From Pseudopyrenochaeta lycopersici (Eukaryota; Ascomycota; Dothideomycetes; Pleosporales; Pseudopyrenochaetaceae), in NCBI GenBank assembly GCA_003313425.1, contig NHZP01000096.1, positions 31,822 through 95,821 on the forward strand: a DNA stretch of 64,000 nucleotides, read 5' to 3'. The notes below the pieces were generated by a model. It was not told the DNA's origin. It did no database searches and worked only from the letters and a program-made list of their open reading frames with translations. Below are positions 56,471-64,000 of this stretch, one piece after another. Numbering within the stretch: the stretch's first letter is position 1; the number at the start of each line of letters is the position of its first letter. The translations under genes were made by a program, and so were the position numbers.

Positions 56471-57599
56471 GGGAGGACGCTCAAAAGTATGGAAGTGATT
56501 TGTTCGCGTGCAGCTGTCTAACCAATCTTATGTCCTGGCATCGCTGATGCTGTTTTCCGCCTTCAGCACACGATTTTTGAAATGGGTGAAACCACTGCCT
56601 AACTGAATAATCAAGAAACCTATCCTGTCTGCTTCACCTTGCCTATTAAATCAGGTACTTCAACGTTGTCTGCGCAACTCGCTTGTCGAGTACGTTAAGG
56701 GAATTCTTACCATGCTGAACAGGTTGCTCATATATGACCCGGCGACACACCGACAGATATTTACGTAGACAATCCTTCCCTGCGGTCCTTACGGGCGTAA
56801 GTTGAACACCACTTCCCGAATATATTGTATCTGTACCCCAATTTTGATGATTTGTGATTCAACTTGACTGCGTACTGCATCCGAGATTTTCTCGTGGCTT
56901 AGCGTAGAGTCTGCGTAAGCAAGGTCTTGTTGGAGACGATTGATTTCCTCCATTATTCCTTGGATGTTCCCACAAAACCCGTTGCTTAAGAACTTATCAT
57001 TTGCTGCTCCAGTTGTGCACTCCATTTCTTTAGGCCGGTCGGCAATTCGGACGAAATCCCCTTAGCTAATTCAAAGGGATCATGGAGCGCAAGAGGAGCT
57101 GGCGAAGTCTCGGGCGCTCCTGTGTCAGCCTCCACCTCTTACTGTGAGGAGCGTCAGGGCAGCAGTGATCGGAATGGTCTGGTCTGAGGATATCCCGAGA
57201 CCGTAGTCTAGATTGGTCTTACCATCCTTACTGGTCTAGATGTCGCAGGCTAGGCATTACCATAGAAGCCCACAGGTGCAATCTGCGGTAGTAATCTTGC
57301 TTTGCTCTTCCTGTAGATAAACTAGGCTCGGCTACTTAGCAGAACTAGCAAAACATCTACACAGCTTGTTGTTAACCTATCCTAACAATTACTAGTGTTA
57401 CAAGAAGCTACGAGCATGTGTTAAGAGCTTACAAGGAAGCTTTAATTAAAAGCCACGTATGTTACTAAATGTTTTTACAGAACGTTGCGTAAAGAGAAGT
57501 GAGCAGACATTTGCATCACGAGGTTTTTAAGGCGTAGGAACTGAGCAGGCCGGTGAATCTATCTACATCTATCCACAGGAGCCTCAGGTAGGTAACGTG
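56471..57599. other. no firm gene
   Basis: A minus-strand frame at 56789-57025 encodes a predicted helical segment (MEEINRLQQDLAYADSTLSH) like the N-terminal coils of NLR-type proteins, but nothing extends it. Confidence 0.35.
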
Positions 57600-57835
57600 T
57601 CTTACCCGTCCTCAACCCACCCCTACTAAAAGCTTGTCGTATGAAGCCGCAGTGCTACAAACAACTCTGAGGTAACAGGTAAGGTGAAGTTCGCAATCAA
57701 GATAACGCGTTGAAGAGACGGTGGGTTAATGAAATTTGGCGTGATTCCTGGAGGCGGAGGAATCGCTCCGATAATTGAAGGCATTTCGCTGCGAAGAACG
57801 TGAAAGATGCGCTTATGGTTTTGAATGATTGCGAA
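57600..57835 (-). pseudogene. PTH11-like first-exon fragment
   Basis: Reads MPSIIGAIPPPPGITPNFIN, then PPSLQRVILIANFTLPVTSE and LRLHTTSF followed by two stops, then GWVEDG and a gtaag donor. It resembles the first exon of the PTH11-like gene at 18-19.4 kb (IAPPPGITPNF), with stops added. No later exons are present. Confidence 0.6.
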
Positions 57836-59147
57836 TATATTTTGATAGATGCATTCTCCGGGGATGCGACATTTTCTCTTCTCTTGAAGATAAGGTTTGA
57901 CACCTGTCGCCATGGGTGCGGTGCTGGGTCGCCGTTCCCCGCAAACTCTAAAACCCAGGGCCCGCAGGACAGTTATGGCAGCGGTGGCTGACTGCTCGGA
58001 CAACAGTGGAATGCACAACATCGAACTCACAAGCATTTATCAGATGCCAAAAGCTCTTATGTAGCGTACGACTATGCTTTCGAATCACCCCCAGAAAGTT
58101 GTGTAGCGTCTGGGGTATTCCGATTGGCGCATCCAATGCTGATAAGATTCCTCACCCCTCACCTCTGTCATTTAAGCTTGCACATAGCAAACCACGGAGT
58201 TATATGGCGCCCAATAGATGTTCTCGTCTTGCCAAGACAGACAGCGGATTCAGGAGCCTGCCGAAAACCGAAACTGCCCTGCGTACTCTGCAAAGAATTA
58301 AGAGTTCGAATAAGTGAATCTGGCGCTTCAGGGCTTTGGGATCCTCACAGCAGCCCACTTAACTTCTGGAAAATTACTTTCTACTTTAGTGGCATCAATG
58401 ACTTGCGCTGATTGTACTACTCACCACGCAGTAGGACCCGAACTGAGGGACGACAACATTGAGGCGCTGCATCGATCGCGTGCTTCATATGTACGGCGTA
58501 TTCCCCAACATCTGGTACCTGGGGCATTAGTTGCGGGGTCGATCCCGAGAGGATGGAAGACTTCGCACCTGCTTCCCCCGAATAAACCGAGTCATTCCAG
58601 AGTTGTGGCCCGCCTAGCTCGTGCAACAGAGTCCAAGCCACCCTGTACTGCGCTAAATGCCCGCCAATCATTATGATTTTTTGCATCGGAAGGAATTGTG
58701 CGCATGGTCCATACGCACGGCGTAACGTTGCCCCTGGATTGTTGCGGGGTCGATAGATCCCGAGAGGGTGGAAGACTCCGCACCCGCTTCCCCGACGAGA
58801 GCGAGCATGGCTCCTGCAACAAAGTTTGCCTCGCCACCCTGCGTTGCGGTCTATGGCACCATTTCTCGCCATGTTTTGTGCGTGATAGGTAAGGAAATGT
58901 CTTATTTTCTACTCCAGCGGCGCCCATGGCTTGTAGACAGGACATCAATTGGCCAGCCACGGCACCATAGCGGGATGCATTAGATTTGCTCCTCGTACCG
59001 CAGTAATGGACTGATCAGTGTCGTGAACTCAACATATCGATCCCCATCGTTCCTTTTCCCGTTCATTTTCGATATCATCTTGTCTTCTCACGCTCCTCAC
59101 CTTACGATTCCGATGCTTTGGCACTCGCTCAGCGTCCAATATATACG
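57836..59147. other. gene-poor stretch with an imperfect tandem duplication
   Basis: Two related blocks at about 58460-58630 and 58680-58850 share gcggggtcgat, a following cgagagg and tggaagact, and the ttgc spacing. No gene was recognised. The block at 58877-59009 is the partner of 17146-17281. Confidence 0.45.
58877..59009. repeat. diverged dispersed repeat, copy 2
   Basis: Pairs with 17146-17281 in the same orientation; both lie just upstream of PTH11- or NLR-type sequences. Confidence 0.5.
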
Positions 59148-60297
59148 ATGGCCGACCTAATTCCCCTTCCGCAAGGGAACACAACTATCGCGCCTATGGT
59201 CAACATAACTTGTGCCGCCCTTCTGTCTGTAGCGGTCACAATTTATGGCCTTCGTATGTATATCAGGTTCAGGAACCTATCGCTTGAGGATTACACTATT
59301 TCAGTTGCTGTAGTAAGCATAAAATAGCAAGAATCCTGCAAATATAGTGCGAAGCTAACATTCTCCTAGGCCATCTCTATAACAGAGTTCGCACTTGTTT
59401 GGCAAGCTTGTCGATACGGATATGGCCGTCATAACTACTACGTCTCTGCTGAGAACAAAACGATTGTGTTCCGCTATCTCTTTGGCGTCGTAACAGTAGG
59501 ACTATGGTCAGCGACTCTCGTCCGAGTATCTGTCGCCTTAATGCTGCTCAGACTTAAAGATACGCGGAACTGGAGACTTTTTTTAAGAATAATTATCGCT
59601 CTCCAAATTGCCGAAATGGTGGGTATCAATATCTGCCAACTACTGCAGTGCCGTCCCATTCGTGCAATGTGGGATATAGTTCCCGACGCCCAATGTTGGA
59701 CCGCTAATCAGATGGCAACGTATGGATACGTGCATGCAAGTACGTCACCACTACGGAAACCTTTCCGCTTTTTTTTTAACTCACCTTCCTTCTCTAGGCC
59801 TGGGCGCTGCATGTGACATTCTCTTCACGATAATGCTACTCTCCCTTATCTGGACGCTCCATCGACATCGCTCGGAGAAGATACTTCTCGGATGTCTGAT
59901 GAGCCTAGGCATATTTGCCAGCGCAGCTGCTGTAGTCAAGATCGTGTACATGCACCTGTACGATTTGCAGGGTGATAGTCTACGGATTGTGATTATTGTT
60001 TCGCTGCTAGTAAGGATTGAGGAGACTATTGGCATCATTGCGGCCTGCTCGCCGTACTTAAAGAATATGGCAGCGAGCTGCCTAGGTTATCTGGGTGTCA
60101 AGCTACAGAGGGGTTCTGTCTGGTATTTAACGACTTTTAGGTATATAAGTAGGCCTGTGGGGCCTCTGGGAGCAGCAGTGGAGATATCGAGTCGCGCTGA
60201 GAGCGCCGAGCGGACCGGAAGCAAGAGAAGTGCATATACTCTAGAAACTCACGGATTTGAGCAATATGAATTAGCTAGTTGCAACGAACATGTATAA
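59148..60297 (+). CDS. PTH11-like fungal rhodopsin-domain membrane protein (intact)
   Basis: Three exons, 59148-59312, 59370-59739 and 59798-60297, join in frame to give 344 residues. About seven hydrophobic helices are seen, starting IAPMVNITCAALLSVAVTIY. LRMYIRFRNLSLEDYTI is the first-loop signature of the family (PF20684). RYGYGRHNYYV follows, a conserved CRPIRAMWD and Cys pair lie in the second loop, and the cytosolic tail is polar. PTH11-type proteins sense surface or host cues at the plasma membrane in pathogenic fungi; the ligand here is unknown. The 3' two-thirds are duplicated at 11104-11990, where the copy is broken. This copy shows no lesion. Confidence 0.88.
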
Positions 60298-60494
60298 GAA
60301 CTAACCGTTTTTTGGGACAATCTGAGAGTTTGTTTGAGTCGTTTTGCAGCCCTGCGAGCAGCCTGCCTGGCAGCCTGATCAGCAGCTTGAGCAGCTCTCT
60401 GCTTCTTCCTTGATAACCTGGCCTCAGCCCTGGCTGCACGCCTTGATGCGAGCTCAGTAGCCTTGATTTGCCTTCGCTGTTCACGATATTTTTT
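59611..60494. repeat. segmental duplication, copy B (pair of 11104-11990)
   Basis: About 884 bp nearly identical to copy A. It includes the transposase tail at 60305-60494, which here ends abruptly at gatatttttt, where copy A continues. Confidence 0.9.
60305..60494 (-). pseudogene. C-terminal tail of a DDE transposase, truncated
   Basis: Same Lys/Arg/Ala/Gln-rich coil as at 11795-12075 (RKKQRAAQAADQAARQAARR), cut about 90 bp earlier. No catalytic domain. Confidence 0.5.
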
Positions 60495-60599
60495 GTTCGT
60501 ACGACCTCACTCTATCCCCGAGAACCTACGAACAAAGGTTCAATACTAAGACAGTAAGAGTGCGCTCCTGTAAAGAGTATTGAGGAGTTGTGTGAGAAC

Positions 60600-60745
60600 G
60601 GTTATATTGCTTTCACTATTCGGAAGAACGGCTCGCTTGAATTCCAGCAATACTGCAAGGATAACAAGATTATTACTCTCTGCATGCCTCCGCACTCGTC
60701 GCATCTGCTACAGCCACTTGATTAGGCTACTAGCTGCTGGGCTAT
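60600..60745 (+). pseudogene. pogo/Fot DDE catalytic fragment
   Basis: Reads LEFQQYCKDNKIITLCMPPH then SSHLLQPLD and a stop. This is the segment leading to the third catalytic Asp of pogo transposases, here with the Asp present. Nothing else of the element is left. Confidence 0.65.
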
Positions 60746-60806
60746 GAAGGTTATATTCGCCAGAGGTATTTCGGTAATATGATATCGCATCCCATGGTTC
60801 GCGTAC

Positions 60807-61730
60807 ATGATGTGCATTGCGAGCATACTTGGCTTGTTGTTTCGTACGTTTTGTCTACCTTCGACATATTATCGACCAGTCAATGGAAAGGAGAAAGCAT
60901 CAAGAAGACTCCAGATTGAAGTGGAAGCAGCCAGTAGCGCACCATCCATCATTCCGTTTTCCCAGAACGATTGTTTCGTGGGTCGGGAGTTACAGCTCGC
61001 TGAATTGGAAGCAAAGCTCTTCGGAAACAAGCAAACTACAACACTGGCGATAGTAGGACCCGGAGGAACAGGCAAATCACAGCTAGCGCTTGAGCTTGCG
61101 TACAGAACAAGACAAATGAATAAGAGCTGCTCAGTCTTCTGGATTGATGCAAGCGACATAGACAGTCTCTATCAATCGTACACAAGTATTGCCCAAAAGC
61201 TCAACGTTCGTGGTTGGGACGACGAGAAGGCAGATATTAAGCAGCTGGTGAAATTTCATCTAAGCAGGAAGGGTGCAGGGCAGTGTTTGCTAATTTTTGA
61301 CAGCACGGAGGACATAAACCTAGGGTCTAGCGGGTTATCCACGGCACGAGCTGCCGACTTGATCGACTACCTACCACAGCCGGAACTATGTTCTATCATC
61401 TTTACAACAACCAACAGTGACACAGCCAAGAGGCTCGCATTGTACAATCTTGTAGAGGTAGGGGAAATGACACCAGATACGCCCCAAAGGATGTTAGAAA
61501 ACTATTTGAATACTCTGGTTTCGAGAAGTGAGCAGCAAGAGGCGAAGCTTTTGCTACAAGAGCTATCATATCTTCTCAATCCCATCTCCTCCGTCGTCAT
61601 TAGTCCACCATCGGCCCTTAATTATAGGCCTCCACGGCGGATGCTACGACCACCAGTACTTCGATGCCTTGCCAAGGTATTCTGCTTCCGTAGCAAGCAA
61701 AGCCTTTGGAATTCCATTTGTCACGATTGA
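60807..61730 (+). pseudogene. NB-ARC ATPase fragment (NLR-like)
   Basis: An open frame of 307 residues with PFSQNDCFVGRE, Walker A GPGGTGKSQLALEL near residue 84, a Walker B-like CLLIFDSTED, and SEQQEAKLLLQELSYL, which normally precedes the end of the NB-ARC domain. After about 61570 the frame reads through the antisense-in-frame shadow of an alpha/beta-hydrolase sequence and has no NB-ARC character. C-terminal repeats (TPR or ankyrin) are missing. It is a truncated NLR-like gene ending in foreign sequence. Confidence 0.7.
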
Positions 61731-62457
61731 TCGTCCCTCTTACGATGGCACAAGCTGTGTCCTGCCCATTCCGGAGGGCTCCGACTTCACTCAAGAGAGT
61801 GCCAAGCTACTGCACCACTTCATTCTTCCTCGGCTCTGGACTGAGTTCGGCGCACCAAATGACTGCAACTGCATCGTGCTGTTATCCCACAGCTTAGGCG
61901 TCATGGTAGGCGTTGCGGTGGGTGCGATGCATGCTCAGGATGGAATCCCTACTTATTCTTTCGGTAGGCTTATCGCAAGCGGCATGGGCGATGTCCAGTC
62001 AAAGGCCATGAAGGGCACCATTCCGTCTTATCCTAAGGTGGATGAAAACACGGACTGTGTCCAGTGGGTCCAAAGGATGCCAACATGTTCAAGCCCGGCA
62101 CCTATGCGCCAGAAATTTTGCGTGAGAGCGAACGCTTGAACGCGGTTTGCCCTATTCCAGAGATTGTCGGGTTCGCAACAGAATGGATGCCCGTGTGGAA
62201 AGAGAAGTGGGCACCACTTGTAAAGGCACCGGTTATGTATGCATTGGTTGAAGACGATCCGTTCTTTGAGGCCGATGAGAAGGAGATTGATCGTTGTGTG
62301 CGCGCATTTACGAATAGTGTACGTTGTGGATGGAAGCCTACTGCGCAGCGCTCCGCACTGTGTTGAATTGAGCTTTTGGGCACAGGGATGGTATGCTCGA
62401 TGCTTTGGATTCGCAATGGAATGTTCTGTTAGCTTTTCTGTCAAGGGACAGGAATGA
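61528..62457 (+). pseudogene. alpha/beta-hydrolase, two frameshifts
   Basis: The first frame reads RPLIIGLHGGCYDHQYFDA (oxyanion-hole HGG), TIDRPSYDGTS, and the nucleophile elbow LLSHSLGVMVGVAVG (Ser in SHSLG). Near 62055 a one-base shift moves to the frame with MFKPGTYAPEILRESERL and WKEKWAPLVKAPVMYALVED (acid Asp region). Near 62325 a second shift leads to LRSAPHCVELSFWAQGWYAR, carrying the catalytic His, and the stop at 62455-62457. The three pieces are collinear and complete, so it is one gene with two shifts. Its 5' end overlaps the end of the NB-ARC frame. Confidence 0.75.
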
Positions 62458-64000
62458 ACAGAGCATGAAGATAGAAAGCGGTCGAAGTGTCTGTACAGCC
62501 AGGAACTGATATATAACCACTTGTCTCAGTAGGAATTGAAGATCACGGGGTTACAACATCATCTCTATCAAATAGCGCAGGTTTAATAGTGCAATTGACA
62601 GCCGCAAACGCGCAATGCATCGAAAGCAAACTACTTAAGGCAATGGAATGTCAAGTTTTACGAAAGAGGAGGTCGGTTTCCACTGGAAGCCATTGGGCTT
62701 AACCCGTTTGTACATGATATACACACTCTAAGCTGATCTTTATCGCGCTTTGGCAAGCCCTTAGTATGAGCAGACGCAAACGGAGATGACCTTTATACTT
62801 TCCCAGTCATCAATTTATCGTCACCGGCCAGGAAGAGTGTGAAGAATCATTAGTTTGCGCGGGCGATTAACGGGGTATTCGTCTTGCGGGTTGTCGTGGC
62901 CGCTTGCGGGCGGCTTGCGAGTGGGTCGGTTACAAGTTCATGGATTTATGTGAAGAATCGTGCATAAGATGACATAACTTTGAGCAGCCAGCACGCACTA
63001 TACTGTCTGCAGTCTTAGAAGCCGAAGCTCCTCTGAGGTAGCAGGTTTTCTGAGCAGCAGGTTTTCAAGCACGCTATCTCCGTCAGATAGAAGAAGGCTA
63101 GACTAACCATACCTAACTTGAAAGGCGTCGCTCTCGCGATCGCGATCGGATAGCCAAGACGTACCATCCCGGAAGTTATTCTAATTTGGTAGGGACAAGA
63201 GAACGGCCATTTCGAACGTGCACCATCCTACCCACCCGTGCGCTCCCATAAGCTATCACTAGTTAGTCACCACTTGCCCAAGGTGGGACTCGCTGGAGAA
63301 GGAAAGGGATCTTGAACAACTTCAGAAACCCGAATGTCCCTTCATCATTGAGCTCTTAACCTCCGGAAGAAAAACAGTCATAGAAAGGAGGGGAGAGAAC
63401 ACAGAATCAATCAATCACGTTCATCATCAAAATTCATCAAAGATCAAGCCAAATAGTCCTTGAATCTGACAGCTATACACACCATTAATTACGCTGCCAC
63501 TAGAACCTTTTGGGGCAATTTGGAAGATTCAATTTGGTTGAATCGTGTGTGCTGAGGAGATAGCGATTGGCTAATGACCTTATTCTGGCAAGATAGATTG
63601 GGACGGACCTGTCAATTCAGACCGCACTATCACTCGGACGTCAAGAGGCTTGCTAGTCGTGTTTCATCGAAAAGCCTCGCACATCACGGCGCAGTTCACC
63701 GTGATGCAGGGGACGGGAATAAAGAATGGACAAACGCTGCTTGGCACCTCACGGGACTGTCGCTGGGTTGAACTAAACATTTTCCATAGTTGCGTCTAAA
63801 TCCTCTGTTCTAGTCTTCGACTTTCCATTTCCGGCTATCCAGATCCAGGATCGGTCTTCCGGTTACCAGCGCATATATCGCACCTTATTGCTGTCTTCTG
63901 TGTTCAGCCGTGAACTTAGCTGGGCGACCACATCCGTTCGCTGTTTTCTGAACTTGAATCCCTCTTAGCTTTCTTATATGTTGTTTTATTCGGGACGTAG
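62458..64000. other. gene-free right end of the window
   Basis: About 1.5 kb with only short frames. I see no family, repeat or RNA gene. It contains a small GC palindrome (tcgcgatcgcga) near 63135. Confidence 0.45.

Noticed and set aside
57836..58036. N-terminal extension of the PTH11-like fragment
   Set aside because: The upstream part of the frame has no membrane or family character; the likely start is the ATG near 57782, before GAIPPPPGITPNF.
63574..63771. Short plus-strand frame near the right end
   Set aside because: 65 codons, no family, no neighbouring exon.
62458..64000. CRISPR-like or tandem repeats at the right end
   Set aside because: No regularly spaced repeat unit is present.

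Overview
The window is genomic DNA of a filamentous ascomycete (Pezizomycotina; Dothideomycetes is a guess). Evidence: protein genes are split by 44-75 bp introns with GTRNGY donors and YAG acceptors. The families are typical of such fungi: PTH11/rhodopsin-domain membrane proteins, a Fungal_trans_2 regulator, DUF3176, a PigL_N STAND N-terminus, EthD, PDDEXK_12, CBM18 chitin deacetylase, and Fot/pogo and hAT transposons. No rRNA or tRNA gene, CRISPR array or bacterial operon was seen. It reads as an accessory, repeat-rich compartment. Intact genes sit as islands among transposons and decayed genes, and several breaks are C-to-T type nonsense changes, as expected from repeat-induced point mutation (RIP).

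Layout. 0-10.5 kb: chitin deacetylase, a decayed pogo element with complete ends, a frameshifted Zn2Cys6 regulator, a gene-poor stretch, and a PigL_N protein. 11-20.7 kb: a truncated copy of a PTH11-like gene (complete copy at 59-60 kb), an EthD gene whose 5' side is occupied by an intact hAT element, a 124-bp MITE, NLR-like and PTH11-like remnants, and a hAT relic. 21-27.9 kb: ankyrin, NACHT and PTH11 fragments, a second intact hAT element, and a secreted-protein fragment joined to a PDDEXK_12 fragment. 28-36 kb: the best preserved block, with thiol methyltransferase, F-box/ankyrin protein, cystathionine gamma-lyase and cystathionine beta-synthase in divergent orientation, and a homeobox/C2H2 regulator. 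36-51.8 kb: multi-pass membrane protein, Fungal_trans_2 regulator, a P450 with one nonsense codon, DUF3176 protein, luciferase-like-domain protein, F-box-like protein. 52-64 kb: repeats, a decaying ATP-dependent DNA ligase, transposase and PTH11 relics, an intact PTH11-like gene, an NB-ARC/hydrolase chimera of broken pieces, and a quiet right end.

How the genes may work together. The 28.4-35.7 kb block looks like a small sulfur-metabolism cluster. Beta-synthase and gamma-lyase are the two steps of reverse transsulfuration. A thiol methyltransferase could cap sulfide or thiols, and a regulator lies tail-to-tail with the synthase. A 19-bp sequence (18/19 identical) occurs upstream of the methyltransferase and in the shared synthase/lyase promoter, and the block is bracketed by a 53-bp perfect inverted repeat. 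That it is one co-regulated system is an inference.
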